Shown in pieces: positions 12,301-18,940 of a stretch of DNA of 64,000 bases (positions within the stretch are counted from its first letter, which is position 1; each line of letters opens with the position of its first letter). The stretch lies in the NCBI RefSeq assembly GCF_041146395.1, contig NC_090984.1, positions 87,183,114 through 87,247,113 on the forward strand, read 5' to 3'. The position numbers were made by a program, and so were the translations under genes. The notes under the pieces were generated by a model. It did not search any database and was not told the origin of the DNA. It was given only the letters and a program-made list of their open reading frames with translations. The DNA comes from Eulemur rufifrons (Eukaryota > Chordata > Mammalia > Primates > Lemuridae).

Positions 12301-15300
12301 TAAATATAGCTCTGCTGTCCTTGAATTAAGTAACAGTAACAAGATTTAACTTAAATCTCTTAACACTATTATATCTGTGATTATTTTTTCTTTCTATTTT
12401 GTCCTTTCCTTTTTTAAAGAGGTCCAATCACACATTTGGAATACAAAGTTAGTTTTGGCCAACTTGAAGTATTTAGAGAGAAAAGCTTACTGGTCTGGAT
12501 TATTGGTAAGCAAGGGTTTGTATATTGATTTTTTTTTTTTAATTTGCTGTAGAATCTACTTAATTTAGAATAGTTGATTGGTATATTTGTGTTTTTAGGC
12601 CAGAAGTTCCCAAAATCAATGGAAATTAGTCTTTCTGGAACTGTAACTTTTGGAGCCAGGAGCCATGAGAAGCAACCATTTGACCCAATTTGTATTGGAG
12701 GTACAGCATATTTAAAGGTAAACTTATTTATATGGCTCACTATGATAGAATCCCTTCCTTTGTTTCTAAATTGCGTACATCTAGTTGATTTTTAATGTTT
12801 TCCACCAATTTGGGGGGGATTCTGTTCTTTTTGTCTGGGCTAAGTCCTTTTTTAGGTTGTTCGGTACTAGTCACTTTTCTGTTTCACTTAATAATTAAAA
12901 AAATTTAAGGGCGCCAGGCACAGGGTACATGCCTGTAGTCCCAGCTACTCAGGAGGCTGAGGTGGGAGGATTGTTTGAGCCCAGGAGTTCAATGCTATAA
13001 TACACTGTGATTGTGCCTGTGGATAGCCACTACATCACCCTGGGCAACATAGTGAGACCCAGTTTCTTAAAAAAAAAAATTTAAGGGAAACAGGTAAGTA
13101 TAACCTAAATAGCCCAACTAGCCTAATTCTACCTAGTTCTTGGTTATCAAATTCAAGATTTGTATACAAAAAATATGAGATTTAGTCTTTGCCCTCTAGG
13201 GATTTTTCAATGACACACCTCAGTAATTTATCAATGCTAACTGCTTTTGGTGTTTCAAGGAATGAGTAAGCAGTTCTGGCCCAAGCGGTCAAGGTAAGCT
13301 TTGCAGTGGAGATGAGTTTAAGCAAAACTCCAAGGCCTAGATAAGCATGAGTTGAAGAGTGACCAACATTTGTTTAGGTAAAGAAATGATTTAAAAGACT
13401 GAAGGAGTATAAACAAAGCATGCTTAGGAACCAGTACTAGAAACAGTAGTACTATATGAAGCTGGATAGGTAATTTTGGTTTGGATTATAGAAGATTTGA
13501 ATTTGACTTTTATTCCTTTGGTTGATAATATAGTTTTTTTGGGGGGGGTAGTCTTCCACAAAGTGGTACATTGTGAATATCAATCTGGAATGAGTATGAG
13601 GAAGGTGAGTGAATAAACTAGAGACAAAGCATTTTATGGCTCTGTATTAATATTCCAGATGAATGGTAATAATAAGTTAACGATGCCAAGCTAGTGTAGT
13701 GTCAGCAGAAAGAGAAAGGAAGGGAGAAAAAGTAAGGGACTGCTGCAAGAGCCATGATAAAAGTAAAGCCTTGACCACTAATTAAATGAAGAGATAAAAA
13801 TAATTATAAGTCAAAGATGGTGTTGTTTAAAAAAGTATGTAATTTAAACCAAACTTGTTGCTCTAAGAGGGTAGAGACATGTGAATTTCATTCATTCATT
13901 GTTTTGTCCAAAACATCTAGTCCAGTACTTAGCACACAAGTATTTGCTGAGTAGATGAATATGCTTAAAGGAAAATTCTGATATGGAGAAAGTTGGGAGG
14001 GAATGAGTTTCGTATCATATTTGTTGCTGGTAATAGCAACATATCCCGATGTAAGTATCCAGTGGGTAGCTAAAAAACCTAAAGCTTGATTCTCAAGAGA
14101 GAGCTCAGCTATATATAAGGAATTAGGATTTAGCCACAGAAAGAAAACAATTGAGGCAGTAGAAATGAATAATATCAGAAAAAGATAAGAGAAAATATGG
14201 GGAAGATTCAGAAAAAGCAATGAGAGAATTGAAGGAGTGATCAGAAAGGTAGTAGGAAAACCTAAATAGAATGGTATTAAAAAAACAAAGAAGTAAGTTT
14301 GGAATCTATACACAGAGACAATTTGGGGGAAGTGGTAGTGAAGTCAGAAGAATACTGGTGATAATTCATTTTTTCTACCTTGGCTTCACCTGTGTCCACA
14401 AGCTTTGTTTTAAGGATTATGATAAAAATTCCTACTTCCGATATCTTTTAGAAAAAATGTGAGGTGTTAACACATTGTATGTCCTTCAAAGGTAGGAGTT
14501 ATGATTTTTCTATTCATTTCCATCACCTAACTAGTTACAGTCTCATTGAAGGCATGCATTACCTATTTATATTCATTCATTGACTAAATGAGTTTTATAA
14601 TATCTCAGTCAAGTGGAAATCAACCTTGTCATAACTTCCAGCATTCAGAATTATACCAAACATGCAAGCAAAAACCCTTTACTATCAGAGATAATTTGAG
14701 TTGCAATAGGGAAAAACATTGCTGAGATCTGAAAGTTACATCACATTCTAAATCACATCCTATGCATGTGATCAGTTAGTTTCACAGTTAAAGGAAAAAG
14801 TTAGGAAATGGGAAAAAATTGCAGGGAAGGGAGAGATAGGAGGAAAAAAGTACAGAAAAGATATCAGGATGTTGCTAAATCAGGAGCATTTAGCAGCAGA
14901 GGTGAGGAGAACCACAGCAAAAGGAGACTGGAGCTCCATAAAACAGACCTTTTTATAGTTCATGTGAATGCATGGTAACACAAGGTAAACTGATATTTCT
15001 GTTTTAGTAATTACATTTTCATGTTTTGCTAGAAGGTGATTACGTTCTGTTCCTGCCTGTAAAAGAATTATGATCTGAAGTATATCATAACCACATAGCT
15101 GTAGGGATAGAAGAGAATATGCAGTATACTAGACAGCACAGGGGAAGGAGCACCAGCCTTTGGAGTCAGGTCTGAGTTCAAATGCCAGCTCTGCAACGTA
15201 CATGCTGGGATGCTGTTTGCCTCTATCTCTGAACCTCAGTTTCCTCATTTGTAAAAAGGGGTACCTTGCAGTATGGATTAGTATTCATGTTAGTGAAGTG

Positions 15301-18300
15301 CCTGGTATGTGTTAAGCACTTCAAAGTTACAAACTTAAAAGAAATGACCCTAATGCAAAGAGGATAAAAGTGTGTGTACACATAATATATGTATGTGATT
15401 GCACACACACACACAATTCATGTTTAATACTTGTGATTTTTATTTTGTGAACTGTGTGAGATAAATTCCCTAAAATTGTGTCAAGAGAAAAAATGTAACC
15501 ATCCTTTTTACATAATCTCCTCAACTTGATATATCTCTCTCCTTTTTCTAGCTTCATTTTAGGATCTTAGATTATACACTCACTGGGTGTTACGCAGATC
15601 AACATTCAGTTCAAGTGTTTGCATCAGGAAAACCAAAAATAAGTGCACGTAAGTTATACGGATTCAGAATAAATTAAGGGAATTAAGATGGTGTTACATA
15701 GTTATTACCTAAAGTAAAAATTATAACGTAATTGAACTTAGAAATTGGAGAGTAATTTCGATTTATAAAATTCTGGCCTGATTCCACCGTGCATAACAGT
15801 TTGTATACTTTACACTGCCTTCTGCCTTCTCCTATTTATAAAATGGTCTGGGTGAGCAAGGATTGAGATAGAGGTGACCTTTAGTGTAAAGTTGGATTTG
15901 TTTTTCTCTGGGTATAATAAACTCTTTTATTTAGAGTTGGGTCACAGGGATTTTGGTGTTGGACAGACAGGGGTTTGAGTCTGACTCAGACATTTTACTA
16001 GCTGTGTAACTTTGGGCAAGTTAGTAAACTTCTTGAAGTTATAGTTTCCTCATCTATAAAATGGAAATAATAGTGTTCCTTTCCTTAGAATTGTTATGAG
16101 ATTTAAAAAAGATTATATTGCATGCACTTAACATGATGTTTTAGCATATAGTATGGATTCAGGAGATGTTAGATATGGTGATTATTTAAAATTTAAAGTA
16201 TTTTTAGCAAATGTAATCAATAAGCATAATTTAGTGCCTTCTCTATTCTACCAATCGGAGAGCAATAGAAAGATATTCCTGCCTTCAGTGTGTTTATTGG
16301 TTGGTTTAAGAATATATATATATATGTACATATATATGAGAAACAAATGAAAATATAGGGAAACAAAAAGTAACTTATAAATGCATTCAAAATTATTTAA
16401 ATCAGATCAAATACATGTATATGACATAGAACAGAGAAGTAGCTAGCATGAGATAAAGTTAGCTAAATTTTAGCAGAAACTTTTTGCCTCATATATTAAG
16501 GAGAATAAATCTATTATATATTTAGATAAGAATAATCCCAATTTATAAAAACTGTTATATTTAGATAAGTATTTCTTAAAGTAAGGATTAGGATCTGTAA
16601 AATAGGAAGAATCAGACAGGACTCTGTACCTGAATGTTTCAAGAGAATTACTGAACTTAGAACTGTGGAATTCTAAGCAATTAATTGTGAATGGCAATAA
16701 TAAGTTCTATGTAATGTAACCAGAATAAGCCAATATTGTTTACTTCCCTAGGCTTTCTCAGTTTTGTTTTATATCACTTTTTGTTGTTTTTTTTAAAAGC
16801 ATAAATGTAAAAGAGTACTACTAATGCATTTGCTTTTTTATGAAGGCTATAATAGACAAGCCAGTGGTTTTGTCTAAGGCAAATAGACCAATATTTTGGA
16901 TTGTGTCTATGAGATACTGAATGCAAACAGACCAATGTTTTAGATTGTCTGTGGGAAATATGTTGTCTCTTTAGGTGTACCTAAAATATTTTAAGTATTT
17001 TATTAATATTAACTAAACATATTGCAGTAATTTTCAGAAAGCATAATATAGGATGGAAAGTCTTAGTAATATACTTGCTTCTTAATACAAAATGTATTGA
17101 ATGAAAGAGCTCATTTTAAATAAATCATTATGACCAGTCTTTTCTTTCTTTTGTCTATCAGTTTCCAGAACGTGGCTGCCAGTTTGTGCAACTGTGTAAA
17201 ACCTTTATTTATGCCCTCATCTTGACAATAAAAATCTATATTCATAATATACAACTTAGTTCTGAAAATAGTTTAGTGACAATAATGCTAATTTAAATAA
17301 TAATGGCTTATGTTTATTGCTTGCTATGTGCCAGGCAGTATTCTAAGTGTTTTATGTATATTAACTCATTAATCCTCACAGCACCCTATGTAAGTGTTGT
17401 TATCTTCATTTTACAGATGAGGGCACTAATGGAACAGAGAGATTAGGGTCATAGCTAGTAAATGGCAGAACTGGAAATCAAACTCATGCAGTCTGGCACT
17501 AGAGCCTCTCCACTTAACAGTACGGCCTGTTGCCTCTCAATGTTACTTGGTTCTCAAACTTAAAAAAAAAAAAAAAAAAAAAAAGACAAGATAATATATC
17601 CTACATTCTTTCAATTATGAGGAAGGGCATGAAGAAAAAAGGAAGAAAAGGCTGAATTAGATTTTTAGTGATATATGTATAATACTAAGAATTTACATGA
17701 GTCTAACTCCAAATGAACATTATTATCTCAATTTTACAAATCAGAAAACTTTATTCAAAGAGGTTGCCATTTGTCCAAAGTTACAAAGCTATTTTTAAAA
17801 AGGCTTAAATTCAGTCAGAACTATTAATAAGAAATCAGTGAAGCAACCTATATAGAATGTTGGTAGAAAGTTGGCTATTGATTTCTCTCTCTGATACTTC
17901 CAATGAGTAAAGAATAGCAAGACCAGAATCAGGACCCTGGTGAAGAGGTTACAGAAGGGAAACCAATAAAGAATTTTTTAATGTTTTTGAAGTTAAAGTA
18001 ATGGTTTACAAGAAACAGAATTTGGGGAAAATGTGAGGATAAAATTGGCAGATTTGGCATGGCATAAATGAGGGATATTTTATACAAGCTCGAAGATAGA
18101 TTGGTCAAATGTTTACTGTTGTAAAGCAGTAAAAGTTATAATAAAGCCTTGATAAAGTAGAATTAAAATGAATATTTCAAAGCATTGCCTTGAAATGATT
18201 ACATTCCGCAATTTCAAAAAATCATGACTTTTGCTCTCTTGTTGAATTTTTAATGCTAAGGTAAAATAATCTTATAATTAATTTCTTTTTCTTTTTCTTT

Positions 18301-18380
18301 TTTTTTAAGACCGGAAACTAATTTCTTCTGATTATTACATCTGGAATTCTAAAGCCCCTGCTCCAGTAACATATGGATGA
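252..18380 (+). CDS. AP5M1: AP-5 complex medium subunit mu-1 (MuDENG), whole gene of 8 coding exons
   Basis: The coding sequence joins 252-325, 4811-5456, 9984-10211, 11573-11712, 12420-12505, 12599-12717, 15552-15648 and 18310-18380: 1461 nt, 486 residues, every junction GT-AG and in frame. The product matches AP5M1/MuDENG, the medium subunit of adaptor complex AP-5. AP-5 (with AP5Z1, AP5B1 and AP5S1) works with SPG11 and SPG15 on late endosomes/lysosomes, in retrieval of cargo toward the Golgi. The N-terminal part resembles the N-terminal domain of medium subunits, and roughly residues 206 onward form the mu-homology domain that binds cargo. The ATG sits in a strong context (ACC before, G after). 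There are no frameshifts or internal stops. The protein ends PAPVTYG, apparently four residues before the human end. Recognition is from memory of the family, without a search. Confidence 0.97.
410..545 (+). repeat. MIR SINE
   Basis: A diverged but clear MIR core, 'tgacttgggcaagttactta', followed by 'atgcctggcacatattaagc', in the forward MIR order. It begins less than 100 bp inside intron 1. Confidence 0.75.
1190..2690 (-). mobile_element. Old L1 (L1M-type) fragment, antisense, split by a DNA transposon
   Basis: The + strand shows the usual antisense reading of L1 ORF2/3' sequence: phrases such as 'ttgtgaattgcctgtacata' around 2074, 'ttaagtctttaatccatctg' near 2370, and the 'tgtagtactccatgg' block near 1728. 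The 5' and 3' parts are separated by the hAT-like element at 1481-1702. It is heavily decayed, with no intact ORF. Confidence 0.6.
1481..1702. mobile_element. hAT-Charlie-type non-autonomous DNA transposon (MER-type)
   Basis: A 222-bp element with terminal inverted repeats: the left end CAGCACTGTCCAATA pairs with the right end, whose reverse complement starts CTGCACTGCCCAATG. The internal 'agccacatgtgacta' and 'agccacatgtggcta' motifs are inverted-repeat-like. Flanks are near-identical 8-bp direct repeats (atctagag at 1473-1480, atctaagc at 1703-1710), as expected of hAT insertion. I am not certain which named MER family it is. Confidence 0.75.
3580..3680 (-). repeat. MIR fragment, antisense
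   Basis: 'ttttacaaataagaaaatag' followed by 'aagttaggtgacttactcaa' is the antisense MIR core (fall-off of 'tcctcatttgtaaaatg' and 'gtaacttggg' motifs). Diverged and short. Confidence 0.5.
4217..4558 (+). mobile_element. Young AluL (lemur-type Alu), copy 1
   Basis: A full-length dimeric Alu starting ggccgggcgcggtggctcac, with the extended lemur-type middle A-rich linker (around 4328-4378) and a right arm containing 'gctgtgagctaagctgacgc'. It ends in a poly(A) tail of about 25. Target-site duplication ttaaataacta flanks it exactly (4206-4216 and 4559-4569). It differs from copies 2 and 3 at only a handful of positions, so it is recent. Confidence 0.93.
4811..5456 (+). CDS. AP5M1: AP5M1 coding exon 2 (largest)
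   Basis: Encodes the last base of codon 25 through Lys240 in 646 nt. It carries most of the N-terminal domain and linker, including the segment [19 protein letters not shown], typical of the N-terminal fold of adaptor medium subunits, and the start of the mu-homology domain ending [12 protein letters not shown]. The acceptor is a pyrimidine-rich tract with tgcag; the donor is AAG-GTGAGG. An apparent start at 4764 is only intron sequence read in frame and is not the protein's N-terminus. Confidence 0.96.
5630..6160 (-). mobile_element. MLT1-type MaLR solo LTR, antisense
   Basis: Reads antisense to the common mammalian MaLR LTR: 'ctgttgccatgtaatgaatt', 'aacatttattattctcatag', 'gtgggtcagaacttcaggaa', then 'agaagcaagtcattaagagt' and 'tcaaagaatttgtgaacata' in the expected order. 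The same family recurs at 62325-62960. The subfamily name is uncertain. Confidence 0.6.
6259..6582 (-). mobile_element. Alu (older strepsirrhine/AluJ-like), antisense
   Basis: An antisense Alu: 'cagagtcttgctctg', 'cctcaaactcctgggctcaa', 'tagctgggactacagg' and 'gctaggattacaggcc' in order. A T-rich tail precedes it on the + strand. Imperfect target-site duplication: agggctcttgttt at 6246-6258 and agggcttttgttt at 6583-6595. It includes a small internal repetition of 'cctcctgcct' near 6368-6390. Confidence 0.9.
7520..7640 (+). repeat. MIR fragment
   Basis: 'tgtgtgtctttgcaaaagtc' followed by 'cttttctcatttttgaatga' fits the MIR core order (accttgggcaagtc ... tcctcatctgtaaaatga). Diverged. Confidence 0.45.
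8285..8400 (-). repeat. L2-like LINE fragment, antisense
   Basis: 'gagcaaacattttttattgt' then 'tatgctaggcactagagata' follow the reverse complement of the L2 3' end (cactgtgctaggcactgggg type). Strongly diverged. Confidence 0.5.
8668..8848 (+). mobile_element. 7SL-like Alu monomer (FLAM/FAM-type)
   Basis: A single Alu arm: 'ggctatagtggtatagtcca', 'aggctgaggtgggaggattg', then 'ggctgtagtacgctatgatg' and 'cctgtgaatagccactgcac'. The last two phrases follow 7SL RNA on both sides of the excised S domain, whereas ordinary Alu arms lack 'gtgaatagcc'. It ends 'ccctgtctctaaaaataaat'. The 5' boundary is approximate. Confidence 0.75.
9340..9820 (-). repeat. Ancient LINE-like (L2-like) remnant
   Basis: 'ggaatagcacatgcagaggt', 'caatgaaaggcttaaaaagt', 'actattgaaaggatttgagc' and 'ttaagagttttagag' run in the same order as the dispersed mammalian repeat whose better copies read 'gggaacagcatgtgcaaagg ... 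gagccattgaagggttttga'. The same sequence type recurs at 13240-13870 and 49915-50720. Assignment to L2 is from memory. Confidence 0.4.
9984..10211 (+). CDS. AP5M1: AP5M1 coding exon 3
   Basis: Encodes residues 241-316 (76 whole codons) of the mu-homology domain, beginning [16 protein letters not shown] and ending [11 protein letters not shown]. The acceptor is ttgcag and the donor CAG-GTAAAC. Both boundaries fall between codons, so loss of this exon would keep the frame. Confidence 0.96.
10212..11572 (+). other. AP5M1: AP5M1 intron 3 (1361 bp)
   Basis: GT-AG intron with an antisense MIR at about 10555-10805. The part from 10830 to 11480 resembles an old retroelement in composition, but I cannot name it. 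Open frames on the minus strand at 11164-11605 show no domain. Confidence 0.88.
10555..10805 (-). repeat. MIR SINE, antisense
   Basis: 'attatccccattttactatg', 'gagaagttaagtgacttgca' and 'cctgaatttgaacccaaatt' are the antisense MIR core in order, preceded by 'gtgtgtcagacattgtcgta'. Well preserved for the family. Confidence 0.8.
11573..11712 (+). CDS. AP5M1: AP5M1 coding exon 4
   Basis: Encodes residues 317-362 and two bases of codon 363, in the mu-homology domain. It begins [18 protein letters not shown] and ends AHIPFYN plus AG. The acceptor is gttttcag and the donor AG-GTAGGA. Codon 363 (AGA, Arg) is completed by the next exon. Confidence 0.95.
11713..12419 (+). other. AP5M1: AP5M1 intron 4 (707 bp)
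   Basis: A short AT-rich GT-AG intron with a long T/C-rich tract before its acceptor (about 12383-12415). No repeat or RNA gene recognised. Confidence 0.9.
12420..12505 (+). CDS. AP5M1: AP5M1 coding exon 5
   Basis: An 86-nt exon encoding the end of Arg363 through residue 391, plus one base of codon 392 ([19 protein letters not shown]...LVWII). The acceptor is tttaaag, followed by A; the donor is ATTG-GTAAGC. The reading continues with GC from the next exon to give Gly392. Confidence 0.94.
12506..12598 (+). other. AP5M1: AP5M1 intron 5 (93 bp, minimal)
   Basis: At 93 bp this is close to the lower size limit for mammalian introns. It has a GTAAGC donor and a tgtttttag acceptor, and a T-run near 12531-12540. 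No other feature. Confidence 0.93.
12599..12717 (+). CDS. AP5M1: AP5M1 coding exon 6
   Basis: Encodes the rest of Gly392 through Lys431 in the mu-homology domain ([19 protein letters not shown]...GGTAYLK). The donor is AAG-GTAAAC and the boundary falls between codons. Reading through into the intron would meet a stop only after about 25 codons, which explains a spurious longer frame. Confidence 0.95.
12912..13076 (+). mobile_element. 7SL-like Alu monomer (FLAM/FAM-type)
   Basis: A single arm: 'gcctgtagtcccagctactc', 'ggctgaggtgggaggattgt', then 'gtgcctgtggatagccacta' and 'ccctgggcaacatagtgaga', again matching 7SL past the removed S domain. Clean target-site duplication aaatttaaggg at 12901-12911 and 13077-13087, with an A-tail of about ten. 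Confidence 0.82.
13240..13870 (-). repeat. Ancient LINE-like (L2-like) remnant
   Basis: Diverged sequence of the same type as 49915-50720: 'aaggtaagctttgcagtgga', 'atgagttgaagagtgaccaa', 'ttatagaagatttgaatttg', 'ttcctttggttgataatata'. Named family uncertain. Confidence 0.35.
15125..15330 (+). repeat. MIR SINE
   Basis: Near-complete MIR: 'ggagcaccagcctttggagt', 'ctgagttcaaatgccagctc', 'ctcagtttcctcatttgtaa', 'gtgcctggtatgtgttaagc' in the forward order. Confidence 0.85.
15552..15648 (+). CDS. AP5M1: AP5M1 coding exon 7
   Basis: Encodes residues 432-463 and one base of codon 464, near the end of the mu-homology domain: [19 protein letters not shown]...GKPKISA. The acceptor is ttttctag and the donor GCAC-GTAAGT. 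The frame continues CAC (His464) into the exon at 18310. Confidence 0.95.
15935..16150 (+). repeat. MIR SINE
   Basis: 'gggtttgagtctgactcaga', 'agctgtgtaactttgggcaa', 'tttcctcatctataaaatgg' appear in forward MIR order, ending near 'gcatgcacttaacatgatgt'. Confidence 0.82.
16311..16338. repeat. (TA)n microsatellite
   Basis: A short TA-rich tract with one interruption (tatatgtacatatata). Confidence 0.85.
17162..17250 (+). other. AP5M1: Possible alternative last exon of AP5M1 (unproven)
   Basis: A pyrimidine-rich tract (17138-17158) ending in ATCAG is followed by sequence that, joined to exon 7, reads [16 protein letters not shown] (stop at 17197-17199). A canonical AATAAA lies at 17227-17232, with T-rich sequence close behind. 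This gives acceptor, short in-frame tail, stop and poly(A) signal in 75 bp. It may be chance: no transcript evidence is available. Confidence 0.3.
17305..17540 (-). repeat. MIR SINE, antisense
   Basis: 'gctatgtgccaggcagtatt', 'ttaactcattaatcctcaca', 'cattttacagatgagggcac' and 'gcagtctggcactagagcct' are the antisense MIR landmarks in order. Well preserved. Confidence 0.88.
17715..17815 (-). repeat. MIR fragment, antisense
   Basis: 'attatctcaattttacaaat' then 'aggttgccatttgtccaaag' fit the antisense MIR core; diverged. Confidence 0.5.
18310..18380 (+). CDS. AP5M1: AP5M1 coding exon 8 (last) and stop codon
   Basis: Encodes the end of His464 through Gly486 ([22 protein letters not shown]) and a TGA stop at 18378-18380. 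The acceptor is tttttaag. The three codons after the stop still read Leu-Leu-Leu. This suggests that an ancestral Ser codon (TCA) became TGA and cut four residues from the end, if the human protein ends SLLL as I recall. Confidence 0.95.
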
Positions 18381-18940
18381 TTATTACTGTATTTTCTCAT
18401 GTTTAAATGGAATTTATACAATAGTAACATAGCTTAAATGAAACCATGATTTTACTTGATTTAATGTGTTCAGTTTATATAATTTGAAAGAACATTTTAA
18501 AGGCTAATGTCTCCAATTTTTTCACCCTTTGATTTTATGCCAGTATAAGTAGAACACAAAAAAGTAGTGAGTCAATTTGGCTTATTTTAGACTAGTCCTG
18601 GGTCATCCTGCCACCATGTTCATTTCTGCCTCTGTGGCAGACATTGCTAATCAATCACAATCCTTTTTCTATATAAACCTTCCTGGATAAGGGTCAGGCT
18701 CCTTCTCAGTGGAGAGATTTGGGCAGCTGCTCCCAACGGAATGCAGATGACATGCAATATAAAAATTATTTGCTCTTCCAAACCTCAGTACTAAGGTCCT
18801 ACTACCATGTGTTGTCACTATGTTAAGAAACAACTATAAAGTTCCTGAAGAAACAGCCAATGGAGACAAAGGAAAATTATTTAAATAGTAACCTGTTCTT
18901 AACCAGAACTATCCTATTGACTAATAAAGATCTGCATAAT
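18381..18940 (+). other. AP5M1: AP5M1 3' UTR (at least the first part)
   Basis: Untranslated sequence after the stop, AT-rich and without an open frame. The first canonical AATAAA is at 18923-18928. The gene in human spans more genomic length than this CDS does, so the true 3' UTR may run much further, with more AATAAA hexamers downstream (for example 21401-21406). The end cannot be set from sequence alone. Confidence 0.6.
18923..18928 (+). terminator. Candidate proximal poly(A) signal (AATAAA)
   Basis: A canonical hexamer 543 bp past the AP5M1 stop codon, followed by a T/G-containing stretch. It is the first in the 3' flank and so the best candidate for a short transcript end; usage unknown. 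Confidence 0.35.

Larger units (their letters stand above)
12718..15551 (+). other. AP5M1: AP5M1 intron 6 (2834 bp)
   Basis: GT-AG intron containing a 7SL-like Alu monomer (12912-13076), an ancient LINE-like remnant (about 13240-13870), a short L2-like piece (13885-13960) and a MIR (15125-15330). The open frame on the minus strand at 13888-14313 is low-complexity hydrophobic sequence without a domain. I see nothing in 14350-15110. Confidence 0.88.
15649..18309 (+). other. AP5M1: AP5M1 intron 7 (2661 bp)
   Basis: GT-AG intron with a MIR (15935-16150), an AT microsatellite (16311-16338), an antisense MIR (17305-17540), a 24-A run (about 17562-17584) and a MIR fragment (17715-17815). A possible alternative terminal exon lies at 17162-17250. 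A long T-rich tract runs up to the acceptor at 18309. Confidence 0.88.

Noticed and set aside
13888..14313. 141-codon minus-strand frame, hydrophobic
   Set aside because: Low-complexity Leu/Ile/Phe-rich translation of A-rich intron DNA over repeat sequence. No motif, no splice context.
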